Of a stretch of DNA of 64,000 bases, positions 52,999 to 62,328 are shown piece by piece. The stretch's first letter is position 1; the number at the start of each line of letters is the position of its first letter. Source of the DNA: Desulfosediminicola flagellatus (GTDB lineage: Bacteria > Desulfobacterota > Desulfobulbia > Desulfobulbales > Desulfocapsaceae); assembly GCF_005116655.2 (NCBI RefSeq), contig NZ_CP050698.1:4504001-4568000 (forward strand). The letters run 5' to 3'. The notes beneath the pieces were generated by a model. That model was not told the origin of the DNA. It saw nothing but the letters and a program-made list of their open reading frames with translations, and made no database searches. A program made the position numbers and the translations under genes.

Positions 52999-53562
52999 AT
53001 GAATGATACACGAACAAAAATTTTAGATGTAGCTGATGATCTCGTGCAACGAGTAGGGTTGAACGCTATGAGTTACAAGCACATCAGTGAAGCAATAGGA
53101 ATCCGCAAAGCCAGTATTCATCACCATTTTCCTAAAAAAGGAGATTTGATTGATGGAATGCTTGAGCGTTGCGAAACCTCCTATAGCGACAGATACAGGC
53201 AGATAGTAAACGGGTGCGGACAAGCACCTGAAAAACTACGGAAAATTGCTGCATTATTTGAAGAAGGTCTGAGTAACAATAAACTCTGCCTGGTTGCATC
53301 AATCAACACCGACTGCAACACTCTCCACGAGAGTTCATCTAAGCTTCTTCAAGGCACCATAGAAAACACGTTGTCTATTTATTCCACAGTATTTGAACAG
53401 GGAAGAGAAGAGAGATCTCTAACATTTACAGGAACTAACGCTGAAGCGGCGTTTACCTTCTTTTCTTTTCTGATTGGTGCACAATCTTTAGCACGCTCAC
53501 ACGGTGGGATTAATTCCTTCCATCAGGCCACTGAACTTTTTATAGAAGGATTTATCGTCTAG
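52999..53562 (+). CDS. TetR-family repressor
   Basis: A 187-residue regulator. The N-terminal helix-turn-helix is standard (MSYKHISEAIGIRKASIHHHFPKKGDLIDGML); the C-terminal helical domain resembles the AcrR/YxaF-like group. No ribosome site is clear and the transcript may be nearly leaderless. Matching palindromes lie before this gene and before the radical SAM gene, so it probably controls both. Confidence 0.9.
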   Translation: MNDTRTKILDVADDLVQRVGLNAMSYKHISEAIGIRKASIHHHFPKKGDLIDGMLERCETSYSDRYRQIVNGCGQAPEKLRKIAALFEEGLSNNKLCLVASINTDCNTLHESSSKLLQGTIENTLSIYSTVFEQGREERSLTFTGTNAEAAFTFFSFLIGAQSLARSHGGINSFHQATELFIEGFIV

Positions 53563-53617
53563 CAGGATGTTGGAGATTGATAAAAAGGTTATCTCGGGTC
53601 ATTTCTTAACCTTCTCA

Positions 53618-53633
53618 CCTACCTACTAATAGG
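53618..53633. promoter_or_regulatory. Second TetR-type operator before radical SAM gene
   Basis: CCTACCTACTAATAGG shares the CCTACCTA half-site with 52975-52990 and has an AATAGG partner half. It is 61 bases before the radical SAM start. Confidence 0.5.
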
Positions 53634-53693
53634 TTGAATGAACAATTTGACCAACCTTGCAGGGATTGAAAATACATTACACGTAATAAAACT

Positions 53694-54848
53694 ATGAGAA
53701 TAATTGAGCCATATAAAGGTTTTGAGCAAGGTCCTATCCGCCCTCCCAGCGAGGCCCAAAGCTTACTGATTAGAATCAGTCGTAATTGTCCATGGAATCG
53801 CTGTACATTTTGCGGCTTATACAAAGATACAACGTTCAGCATGCGCCCTGTTGACCATGTGTTGCATGACATTGATACAATACGATTTTACGTTGATACC
53901 ATTGAAACTGTTTGGAAATCAGGGGGTACACTTTCCAAATCAGAGCTATACGCTCTCTCCCCTAATGGCCAAAAAAGTGACCCGCAAACCATTCACGCAG
54001 CTGCCAGTTTTCTGGCGAATGGTATGGAGTCAATTTTCATTCAAGACGGAAACAGTCTGGTTATCAAACCAGCAGATATCATTCTAATCTTGCGCCATCT
54101 CAAGCAAGCGTTCCCCAATATTAAACGAATAACTTCCTACGCACGTTCACAGACCATTGCCAAAATAAGCGATGAGAACCTGAGTATTATGGCCTCTGCA
54201 GGACTAAATAGAATCCATATCGGTATGGAGTCCGGTTCGGACACTGTCCTTAAAAGGGTAAAAAAAGGCACTGACAAAGCAACTCAGATTGTCGCCGGAA
54301 AAAAAGTCAAAAGAGCCGGTATCGAGTTATCTGAATACGTTATGCCCGGGCTTGGAGGAAAAGAGCTCACACGTGAAAACGCATTAGAAACAGCTGATGC
54401 CATTAATCAGATAAATCCGGATTATATACGTTTGAGAACACTTGCTCTCCCCCCATCAGCTCCTCTTGCAAACGAATTCCACAATAGAGACTTTGCAAAA
54501 ATGGGCGAAGTCGATACTGCTAAAGAACTGCTTCTTTTCCTCGAGCAATTGGGTGGTATTACCAGTGCTGTTCGAAGCGATCATATACTGAATCTTTTTC
54601 CGGAAGTTGATGGAGTACTTCCCGGTGACAAAGAAAAAATGTTGCAGCCTGTTAGAAATTTTCTTGAGCTAAAACCTTACGCACAAACGATATTTTGCAT
54701 CGGAAGACGAACACATGTGATTGAACAGTTCAGCGACTTCAACGACTCTGTCAAGCGTGAAAGTGCCATGAAGATGTGCACTAAGCTCGGTGCAACACAA
54801 GAAAATTTCGACATGATTATCGATTCGATAATGAAGCGATTTATTTAA
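53694..54848 (+). CDS. Radical SAM protein
   Basis: A 384-residue protein with cluster motif CPWNRCTFCGLYK near residue 32 (C-x4-C-x2-C spacing, not the canonical C-x3-C-x2-C). It continues with an Elp3/MiaB-like core: ISDENLSIMASAGLNRIHIG, MESGSDTVLKRVKKGT, YVMPGLGGKELTRENALETA. There is no obvious extra cluster domain. It is followed 19 bases later by an aldehyde dehydrogenase, so the two are cotranscribed. The reaction is unknown. Confidence 0.85.
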   Translation: MRIIEPYKGFEQGPIRPPSEAQSLLIRISRNCPWNRCTFCGLYKDTTFSMRPVDHVLHDIDTIRFYVDTIETVWKSGGTLSKSELYALSPNGQKSDPQTIHAAASFLANGMESIFIQDGNSLVIKPADIILILRHLKQAFPNIKRITSYARSQTIAKISDENLSIMASAGLNRIHIGMESGSDTVLKRVKKGTDKATQIVAGKKVKRAGIELSEYVMPGLGGKELTRENALETADAINQINPDYIRLRTLALPPSAPLANEFHNRDFAKMGEVDTAKELLLFLEQLGGITSAVRSDHILNLFPEVDGVLPGDKEKMLQPVRNFLELKPYAQTIFCIGRRTHVIEQFSDFNDSVKRESAMKMCTKLGATQENFDMIIDSIMKRFI

Positions 54849-54867
54849 CAGCCACAAGGATGTCACA

Positions 54868-56205
54868 ATGATTCAGAAAGTTAAATCGTATGACCCAAGT
54901 AACGGAGACCTCATCGGAGAAGTTCCGGCAACAAGTGCAGAAGATATCGAGCTCACCGTCTTAAAAGCTAAAACAGCTGCTAAACATTGGAGAGGACTCT
55001 CGCTCAACAATCGCCTGTCCACGATTCAAAACGCCTATTCAGCAGCTGAAAAATCTGTACACAATCTTGCCGAGCTTCTCAGTAAAGAAATGGGTAAAGA
55101 CATACGCAGGTCGACCTCTGAAGTGCAGGGCACCATTTTGGGGGGGCCGTATATTGCTAGTAATGTTGTGGCGGCATTGCGCAGTAAAACAATTGATGGA
55201 TCAACTCTCGAATACAAAGCTCTTGGTGTGGCTGCGATTATATCACCATGGAACTATCCATTAGCGATGGCCAATAACCTTATCATACCAGCTCTCTTAG
55301 CTGGAAATAGTGTTATATGGAAGCCATCTGAAGAAACTCCGCTTATTGCACAAGCGTTTTTTGACATCATCAAAACAGGACTCCCTACAGGGCTACTGCA
55401 ACTTATTCACGGAGATGGCGAACAAGGCCGGATTCTTGTTGAAAGTGATATCAATATAATAGGGTTCACAGGCTCTCAGGCTACAGGGAAGGACATTATG
55501 TCAAGAGCTGCATCTTCACTAAAAAGACTTGTCATGGAGCTTGGTGGCAATGATCCTATGATAGTGATGAAAGATGCAAATATCGAAGCTGCTGCAAGAT
55601 TTGCTGTCGCAAGCAGTTTTGAAAATGCAGGGCAGATGTGCATCTCAACCGAACGGATTTACGTTGACGAGACAATCGCCGATGAATTTGAGCAAGCAGT
55701 AGTTACCATTGCAGCTCAATACACAATCGGTCCCTGGAATATGGATGGCGTAAATATCGGACCTATCATTAACTCCAGGCAACATGCAAAGATTATCGAA
55801 CACATCAGAGATGCGATAGAAAAAGGGTCCAGACTTCTTCTGGGCAACACCGATAATCCCAAATTCTATATCAAGCCCACAGTCATCGCAGACATGACCT
55901 CAGATATGCGTATCGAACAGGAAGAAACCTTTGGCCCGGTGGTATGCATAAGCAGATATTCTGATATCAATCAGGCTATTGCCCGTTCCAACAACAGCAG
56001 TTACGGTCTGGGAGCAGTGGTCTTTGGTGGCATAGATGCACACACGGTAGCAGATCAACTCGAAGCTGGCATGATAGGTGTAAATCAGGGTGTTGGTGGT
56101 AGTGGCGATGTTCCATGGGTTGGTGCAAAACACAGTGGCTTCGGATTCCATGGATCGCCTGAAGGGCATAGACAATTTGCCCAGGTCAGAGTTGTTAATC
56201 GTTAA
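54868..56205 (+). CDS. NAD(P)-dependent aldehyde dehydrogenase (succinate-semialdehyde type)
   Basis: A 445-residue ALDH-superfamily enzyme with ISPWNYPLAMANNLIIPALL, IWKPSEETPLIAQ, the glycine motif GFTGSQATGK, general base Glu in VMELGGNDPMIV and catalytic Cys in FENAGQMCISTERIYV. The sequence is nearest to succinate-semialdehyde-like dehydrogenases, but substrate is not determined. It is coupled to the radical SAM gene under the TetR-type operator. Confidence 0.9.
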   Translation: MIQKVKSYDPSNGDLIGEVPATSAEDIELTVLKAKTAAKHWRGLSLNNRLSTIQNAYSAAEKSVHNLAELLSKEMGKDIRRSTSEVQGTILGGPYIASNVVAALRSKTIDGSTLEYKALGVAAIISPWNYPLAMANNLIIPALLAGNSVIWKPSEETPLIAQAFFDIIKTGLPTGLLQLIHGDGEQGRILVESDINIIGFTGSQATGKDIMSRAASSLKRLVMELGGNDPMIVMKDANIEAAARFAVASSFENAGQMCISTERIYVDETIADEFEQAVVTIAAQYTIGPWNMDGVNIGPIINSRQHAKIIEHIRDAIEKGSRLLLGNTDNPKFYIKPTVIADMTSDMRIEQEETFGPVVCISRYSDINQAIARSNNSSYGLGAVVFGGIDAHTVADQLEAGMIGVNQGVGGSGDVPWVGAKHSGFGFHGSPEGHRQFAQVRVVNR

Positions 56206-56301
56206 GGTATTCAATCAGAATCAAGCTGATTTGTTAAGCTGGTAAGCCAACCAATGTTGCTCATTACCTTCGAAGTAGGAAGGTTTAACCAAAAAAATTC
56301 A

Positions 56302-56465
56302 CGAGCATGGGAGGTTCATGTACAAGGCATCAAGGGTGAGGTCGTGGTTCCCCCCCTCTACCACAATCCCATGATAGCGGCGTACATGAGCCTTCCAGGC
56401 TCGTTCTAAAGGGCTTTAGTACACTAAGATTGTGACGAGCCCAATCCCTAACAAATTAAAGCCCT
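56302..56465. repeat. Non-coding region with nested inverted repeats
   Basis: Arm 56302-56323 (CGAGCATGGGAGGTTCATGTAC) is complementary at 18 of 22 positions to 56382-56403; inside it GTGGT (56344) pairs with ACCAC (56360). A second stem, AGGGCTTTAG-like at 56410-56419, pairs with TTAAAGCCCT at 56456-56465. The 475-base spacer (56206-56680) has no supported gene. It could be a structured RNA or a decayed mobile element. Confidence 0.5.
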
Positions 56466-56680
56466 GTTACTGTATATAGTAATTTGGAGTTGTACTGACA
56501 ACCTGTCATCAGTATTGGCTTTGATCTTTTGTTATTTTACCGTATTCAGAGGAGCACATATTTGCTGAACATCTCCTCCGTTATTATCCGGGGTCTGACG
56601 TCAAAGCTGATTGGGGATTGATATTTGAACCTGTAGGATCTGGGTGCCTCTGGGCCAGATTAAATACACTACCTCTGATT

Positions 56681-57847
56681 TCACATCTTCACCCAGGCAG
56701 AATCAGAGCGTGAACTTTCGACACATTTTTCAATAAAATGCACTCCGGCTAAGCCATCTGCAGCTGTCGGGAATTCTTTGTCTTCAACTTCAATTGCTGC
56801 ACCTGATTTGAGTTTTCTTAAGTATGATGTAAAGGCTTTATAGATATTAGCAAAAGCTTCGAAATATCCTTCAGGATGACCAGCCGGAACCCGCGAGAAA
56901 CTTTGGGCAAGTGGAGAAAGAGCATCCCTGCCCCTGGAGATGCGTTGCAGCGGTTTGTCGAGATAACAGAGATTGAAGTAGTTAGGATTCTCCTGCGCCC
57001 AGTCAATCGATCCTTTCGAGCCGAATATCCGGACGCGTAAGCCGTTATCGTTACCTACCGCTATTTGTGAACACCAGTAAAGACCTCTAGCACCGCCGTG
57101 GTAATCCACCATTACCGTTACATTGTCATCGAGTTTTCTGCCTGCAACCAGCGTATCCAGTCTGGCTGAAAGTCGTTCTATCTTAAGTCCTGTCATAAAC
57201 GAGACCATATTTTCAATATGACTGCCAATATCACCAACGCTGTTAGTTAAGCCGGTTATATCAGGATCACCGCGCCATGAGGCCTGCTTATGATCGGTTT
57301 CCTCAAGCAGTGTAGAGAGCCACTCCTGTGGATACTCCGCATTCACAAAACGTATATCGCCAAGCTCACCTGCTACCACCAGATCTCTGACATGTTTTGC
57401 TATCGGGTATCCGGTGTACGTGTAGGTTAGGCAGATGGTCAGATTGTTTCTTTCTGCCAGCTCAACTAATTCTTCGGCCTGAGCTGTAGTGACCGTGAAC
57501 GGTTTATCGCAGACAACGTTAATCCCCCGCTCTAAAAAGAGTTTAGCTATCGGGTAATGAGAAGCGTTAGGCGTTACAATAACGACAAAATCTATACTAT
57601 CACTTCGCCGCCCCTCAACTTCTGCCATTTCCTTATAATTTTTATAGAGCCTGTCCTGTGCGATCCCAAGTGAGGTACCGGTAGCAAGCGTGTTCTTGTA
57701 ATCTCTTGAAAAACAGCCGCATGTCAGTTCTGCGCTACTGTCAAACCCGATTGCTTTTCTATGAACTTCACCAATAAACGCTCCCTGACCACCACCAACC
57801 ATTCCGTAGGTTAAAGATTCCGTCGCTGCTCTAAGCTCTATTGACAT
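56681..57847 (-). CDS. Gfo/Idh/MocA-family oxidoreductase
   Basis: A 388-residue NAD(P)-binding oxidoreductase: Rossmann motif GMVGGGQGAFIGEVHR at the N-terminus, VIVTPNASHYPIAKLFLERG, the conserved CDKPFT (Lys of the EKP motif) near residue 130, and GDIGSHIENM carrying the catalytic His/Asp pair. Substrates are usually sugars or cyclitols such as inositol; none can be assigned. It stands alone. Confidence 0.92.
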   Translation of the reverse strand: MSIELRAATESLTYGMVGGGQGAFIGEVHRKAIGFDSSAELTCGCFSRDYKNTLATGTSLGIAQDRLYKNYKEMAEVEGRRSDSIDFVVIVTPNASHYPIAKLFLERGINVVCDKPFTVTTAQAEELVELAERNNLTICLTYTYTGYPIAKHVRDLVVAGELGDIRFVNAEYPQEWLSTLLEETDHKQASWRGDPDITGLTNSVGDIGSHIENMVSFMTGLKIERLSARLDTLVAGRKLDDNVTVMVDYHGGARGLYWCSQIAVGNDNGLRVRIFGSKGSIDWAQENPNYFNLCYLDKPLQRISRGRDALSPLAQSFSRVPAGHPEGYFEAFANIYKAFTSYLRKLKSGAAIEVEDKEFPTAADGLAGVHFIEKCVESSRSDSAWVKM

Positions 57848-58215
57848 GATTATCCCGGGTTTATTGTTTTCTGATCATAATCCAATAGTGAGAAAAGAAG
57901 TGATTACACGTAAACCGCTTCATCTCTGCTGTAATCAAATGAAAGGGCTAAACTTCACTCGTCCACTCGCACGTGAAAAACAGCAGTACCCGTCGATATT
58001 AATACGCAGGCTGCTATATCGGAAATTCTCAGAGAATGTTTTTTGCGCATCAGGATTATTTTAACTGGAAATGTACATGAAAGCCATCGCGATAACGGCC
58101 AATTGCTGTATGAAATTTCGAAAGTAATGAGAAGATAGGAGTTGTAACAGATTCTGAGTGCCTCAGGATTCTGAGCATTCTTAGGAAAATATACTTCAAA
58201 AACTATCTACCAAAA
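57848..58215. other. Spacer without recognised gene
   Basis: About 370 bases upstream of the oxidoreductase gene, which must contain its promoter. No other feature is seen. Confidence 0.4.
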
Positions 58216-58252
58216 CTCAATGCGGGTAATCAAAAGCACTACCCGCATTGAG
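58216..58252. terminator. Strong terminator hairpin
   Basis: Perfect 13-base stem CTCAATGCGGGTA (58216-58228) / TACCCGCATTGAG (58240-58252) with an 11-base loop, followed by GCTTTTTT on the plus strand and TTTTGG on the minus strand. It lies directly after the PEP-CTERM gene that ends at 58261. Confidence 0.75.
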
Positions 58253-58260
58253 GCTTTTTT

Positions 58261-59001
58261 CTACAAACTAATATTACGCACTTTTCTGCGTATCATCCGT
58301 TTCCTATCCTTAAAAGCCGATACTCCAAGCAAACTGGCCATGCCGAGAACAAATAAAAACATAGTTGCAGGTTCAGGAACCGGGGTATTCCCATAGCTCT
58401 GTGCATCATGTGAGTAGGGTACATGCTCGATTTTAAGGCTTTCGTTAGAATGCATATAGATACTGTATAAATCAAAATGGATTTCATAACCATCTGCTAA
58501 AGATGAAGTATCTATTGAAAATGCCTTAAAATACATCCCGGTTCCTGCTTGTGGTCCTGCTCCGGCAGTATCTTCAGAATTTGCCTGCGCTGCTGTATCT
58601 GAAGAATCAAAGGTAAACGAAATCTCTTTATAGAAGGTTTCATATATTCCATGCGAACCCAGGTCAGGTGACAAAACATTAACCGGAGGTTTGCCGAAAA
58701 CCATATCATCAGTCACATCAACGATGTCACCATCAAAAGTAAATGTACCGTAATCTGCGGCAACAGAGGTTTTCGGGGTCAATGCCGCAGAGATATAGTA
58801 GATGTCATCCAGTGCATTATTTGAATCAGGTATGAGATACGCATACAGAGTGAAAATATCTCCGTTTGAAAAAACAGTCTCTGTACTCGAATCGTAAGAA
58901 CCTCCACCAATATCAAGTTGCAAGGTTGGTATTGCCCAAACAGTTGAACAGGAAAAGCTAAGTACTGACAATAAAATGAACATTCTAAATTTCTTGAACA
59001 T
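58261..59001 (-). CDS. PEP-CTERM-sorted exported protein
   Basis: A 246-residue exported protein: signal peptide (MFILLSVLSFSCSTVWA), a body predicted rich in beta strands (LQLDIGGGSYDSSTETVFSN, YEIHFDLYSIYMHSNES) and the sorting tail PVPEPATMFLFVLG with membrane helix and a basic end (KDRKRMIRRKV). Probably a surface or matrix protein. The upstream spacer 59002-59259 shows nothing else. Confidence 0.87.
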   Translation of the reverse strand: MFKKFRMFILLSVLSFSCSTVWAIPTLQLDIGGGSYDSSTETVFSNGDIFTLYAYLIPDSNNALDDIYYISAALTPKTSVAADYGTFTFDGDIVDVTDDMVFGKPPVNVLSPDLGSHGIYETFYKEISFTFDSSDTAAQANSEDTAGAGPQAGTGMYFKAFSIDTSSLADGYEIHFDLYSIYMHSNESLKIEHVPYSHDAQSYGNTPVPEPATMFLFVLGMASLLGVSAFKDRKRMIRRKVRNISL

Positions 59002-59259
59002 ATATCCCCCCCAAACTGCATCAAAACGTTATGCAGATAGTTTACAAAGTAACTCATAGCCGGCATTCCACTATCCCTACAGGAATCGCCGCTACCAATG
59101 ATAATTATTACTATACAGCAAAATGTCCTATTATCAACCACATTGTGGTACTTTTCAGATATTTACGAATTAAAATAACGTCAGAGGATTACTTTTGCAG
59201 ATCTTGTGAATTCAAGAAAATAGATGAAGTGGCACATAAACATGACCCTATTCCATCAC

Positions 59260-59416
59260 GAGGCCCTGAATTATCTTGCAATGATGAGAGACATTCAAAA
59301 AAACACGCGCATTCATATATCCGATTTTGCACGCATCATTTTTTGAAAATTCCGAAGAGCTTGACAGGTAGACAAGAAAAGTGAGACTAGCAGAAAGGAC
59401 ATTCCCGGACAGTCTC
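59260..59416. repeat. Degenerate relative of the CTAG-type MITE
   Basis: It aligns with 12824-13003 over most of its length: GAGGCCCTGA start, GAGACATTCAAAAAAA, a close match at CATCATTTTTTGAAAA / TTCCGAAGAGCTTG, and the end GGACAGTCTC followed by CCAG. The inverted ends are eroded, so it is an old copy. The following 59417-59703 has a weak hairpin AAGGCC / GGCCTT near 59642-59674 and no gene. Confidence 0.65.
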
Positions 59417-59703
59417 CCAGGCAGATCAGGTTGGATCGAGTGCTTTTCCCCTTTATCACAGATATGAAAGCACTTGCTATGGATCAGAGCTTGGGTAAAT
59501 GTAGCTATAATTCTGAAATTAAAAAATTAAGAATGTTCAAACATCTTGAAACTAGGTTATTGGAGGCAGGCTTTTCCTTGCATGATCCTCACCTATAAAG
59601 AACAAAAGATCATTTGCAACATGCTGTTTATGAAGAGCTGACAAGGCCAATATGTATTCAGTTACCGGCCTTATCAGTCATAGCAGATTTATAGCAATAA
59701 AAA

Positions 59704-60942
59704 CTATACTTCGTTTGCTGATTTCAACATGCACTGCAGCAGCACATTAGCGCCCTTCTCACAATCATCCCAGCTCGACTCTTCGACTTCAACATGACTT
59801 CTACCACCTTTCGACGGAACAAAGATCATAGCTGCAGGCGCAATCTGGTTAATATACGAACAATCATGCCCAGCCCCGCTCACCATATAGAGTGAGGAAT
59901 AGCCAAGCTCTTCAGAGGCATCAAGCACGTTGTTAACCAGCGCGTCATTAAATGGTGCCCGCTCGACTCGCCAGGTAGTTTCCATTTTTATCGGGGTTCC
60001 ATGGCGGTCAGCGATGGTCTGAAATTCTGTTTCCATCAGATCCCATGCGCCCAGGGCATGCTCATCTTCCCACGAGCGGATATCAACGGTGAAATGCACG
60101 CCATCAGGAATGATATTTCGCGAATTCGGGTAATTATGCAATTCACCAACGGTGGCGACCATATCTCCCTTTATGTGAGCTACCTTATTTACTGTCTGAA
60201 TCATTTCAGCTGCAGCGAGCAAACAATCATTACGACCCGCCATGGGGGTAGGTCCTACCTGATTTGCTGTACCGGTCAGATAGATATCGTACCAGTGGAG
60301 GCAAAGCACTCCTTTTGGAGCACCGATTGTTTTGCCCTCCGCTTCAAGCATTGGTCCCTGCTCAATATGCAGTTCATAGTTGGCATGAATAGGAAAAGCT
60401 TTTGCCGGAGCATCACCTTTATAGCCAATGCGCTCAAGTTCTTCGCCCTGGGTTTTACCATTTATGTCAGTACGGTTATAGGCCCAATCAAGCTCAAGCT
60501 TACCAACCCATACGCCGGATGAAACCATTGCAGGAGCAAAGCGTGAACCTTCTTCATTAGTCCAGTCAACAATAACGATATCACGCTCTGTTTCGACGTT
60601 ATTCTCATGCAACGTCCGCAATACTTCAAGCGGCCCCATAACACCAAGAATACCATCAAAACGGCCGCCTTTGGGTTGTGAATCTACGTGCGACCCACTC
60701 ATTACCACAGGAAGATCACGATTTTTTCCCGGACGTCTGCCAAAAATGTTGCCCATCTCATCTATCGTTACTTCACAGTCAATCTCTTTTAACCAACTGC
60801 AAAAGAGATCACGGGCCTCTTTATCCTCATCGGAGAGAGCCAGGCGCTGAACACCTCCACCCGGAGTTGCTCCGATCTTTCCCATTGCTTCAAGTGACTC
60901 CTGCAGCCTCTTGCCGTTCACGCGTAAGTCTTTAATGCTCAT
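59704..60942 (-). CDS. M20-family N-carbamoyl amidohydrolase (beta-ureidopropionase type)
   Basis: A 412-residue metallohydrolase of the AllC/PydC/HyuC group. Metal ligands are seen in SGSHVDSQPKGGRFDGILGV (His, Asp), DWTNEEGSRFAP (Glu pair), YELHIEQGP and the C-terminal GAGHDCSYI. With dihydropyrimidinase and PreA upstream it should cleave N-carbamoyl-beta-alanine (or -aminoisobutyrate) to the beta-amino acid, CO2 and ammonia. It is the last gene of the leftward operon, 48 bases after preA. Confidence 0.92.
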   Translation of the reverse strand: MSIKDLRVNGKRLQESLEAMGKIGATPGGGVQRLALSDEDKEARDLFCSWLKEIDCEVTIDEMGNIFGRRPGKNRDLPVVMSGSHVDSQPKGGRFDGILGVMGPLEVLRTLHENNVETERDIVIVDWTNEEGSRFAPAMVSSGVWVGKLELDWAYNRTDINGKTQGEELERIGYKGDAPAKAFPIHANYELHIEQGPMLEAEGKTIGAPKGVLCLHWYDIYLTGTANQVGPTPMAGRNDCLLAAAEMIQTVNKVAHIKGDMVATVGELHNYPNSRNIIPDGVHFTVDIRSWEDEHALGAWDLMETEFQTIADRHGTPIKMETTWRVERAPFNDALVNNVLDASEELGYSSLYMVSGAGHDCSYINQIAPAAMIFVPSKGGRSHVEVEESSWDDCEKGANVLLQCMLKSANEV

Positions 60943-60990
60943 CAGGTATCCTCTCTATCTCTTGCTCAAAAAAAATTAAGAAAATCATAT

Positions 60991-62280
60991 TCAGGAAGCA
61001 GTGCTGGCGATCCCATCAACAATTGTGTAACCACCGCGATCAACAATATCCTGCCAGCTCTCCACTTCATCGGTAACCGAAACATCGACCATAGAGACAC
61101 AATCTACAGGGCAAACAAGTGAGCAGAGATTACATCCCTTACATTTATCTGCGACTATGGCAGGAATCGGTTTACCTGCCCGGGTAACCTCGCTGGAAAG
61201 TTCAATCGCCTGATATGCACCGTCATTGCACGCCGTGTAACATTTCTTACAGCCTGTGCACTTTTCCTTGTCTATTTCAGCAACGACTTTGTAGTTCATA
61301 TCCAACTCACCCCAGTCTTTATAGTTGCCAATCGCCCGGCCCCGGAGTTCTGATATATCGTTTATGCCCTTCTCTTTCATATAACCAGAGAGGCCGTCAA
61401 TCATTTCGGTCACAATACCAAAACCATGGTGCATTACTGCTGTACACACCTGAACAGAGGTACAGCCAAGTGCTATAAATTCGGCAGCATCCTGCCAGGT
61501 ATTAATTCCGCCAATTCCGGACATGGGCAGATCAAACCAGTCTTCTCTGGCGAGTGATGCAACCATGTGCAAGGCTATTGGCTTTACCGCCGGCCCGCAA
61601 TAGCCGCCGTTGGTCGAACCGTTTCTCAGTTTTGGAAAAGGTATAAAATCTTCAAGATCAACCCCGATAATACTTTTTATGGTATTAATCAGCGCCACAC
61701 CACTGGCATCACCAGTAACTGCTGCACGCCCCTGATCGCGGATATCCGCAACGTTAGGGGTAAACTTTACGAGCACCGGCAATGAAGTTGCTTCACGCGC
61801 CCAACGGGTAATCTTTTCTGCAATCTCAGGTTCCTGGCCAATAGCAGAACCAAGACCACGCTCGCACATACCATGAGGACAACTAAAGTTTAATTCCAGA
61901 CCGTCGGCACCGGTATCTTCAACACGTCGGATAAGTTCCTGCCATTCCTCCATCTCCCCTGCCATTATTGAAGCTAAAACAGCATGATCCGGGTAGAGTT
62001 TTTTTACCTCCGCCATTTCCTTGAGGTTTATGCTGAGGCCACGGTCGGAGATCAGCTCGATATTATTGAGGCCAACAATCCTGTTTTTGCCATGGCTAAG
62101 GGCTGCATAGCGGCTGTTGACATTCTTCACAGGATTACCGAGGGTCTTCCAGACTGCTCCGCCCCAACCTGTATCAAAGGCCCGCATAATCTGATCACCG
62201 CTGTTAGTCGGTGGCGCTGAGGCCAGCCAGAATGGGTTCGGGCTTTTAATTCCGCAAAAATCTATGGATAAATTTGGCAT
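60991..62280 (-). CDS. preA: Dihydropyrimidine dehydrogenase catalytic subunit PreA
   Basis: A 429-residue protein: FMN-binding dihydroorotate-dehydrogenase-like barrel (SPNPFWLASAPPTNSG, LELNFSCPHGMCERGLG with active-site Cys, PVLVKFTPNVADI, ISGIGGI-type MSGIGGINTWQDAAEFIALG) followed by two [4Fe-4S] sites, CTGCKKCYTACND and CKGCNLCSLVCPVDC. It reduces uracil and thymine to the dihydro forms. Its usual partner PreT is not in the window; it may lie to the right or another electron donor is used. Confidence 0.95.
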   Translation of the reverse strand: MPNLSIDFCGIKSPNPFWLASAPPTNSGDQIMRAFDTGWGGAVWKTLGNPVKNVNSRYAALSHGKNRIVGLNNIELISDRGLSINLKEMAEVKKLYPDHAVLASIMAGEMEEWQELIRRVEDTGADGLELNFSCPHGMCERGLGSAIGQEPEIAEKITRWAREATSLPVLVKFTPNVADIRDQGRAAVTGDASGVALINTIKSIIGVDLEDFIPFPKLRNGSTNGGYCGPAVKPIALHMVASLAREDWFDLPMSGIGGINTWQDAAEFIALGCTSVQVCTAVMHHGFGIVTEMIDGLSGYMKEKGINDISELRGRAIGNYKDWGELDMNYKVVAEIDKEKCTGCKKCYTACNDGAYQAIELSSEVTRAGKPIPAIVADKCKGCNLCSLVCPVDCVSMVDVSVTDEVESWQDIVDRGGYTIVDGIASTAS

Positions 62281-62328
62281 GATATTACTCCTGATCTATT
62301 CTCTAAATGCTACCTGTGGTGCAACTCT

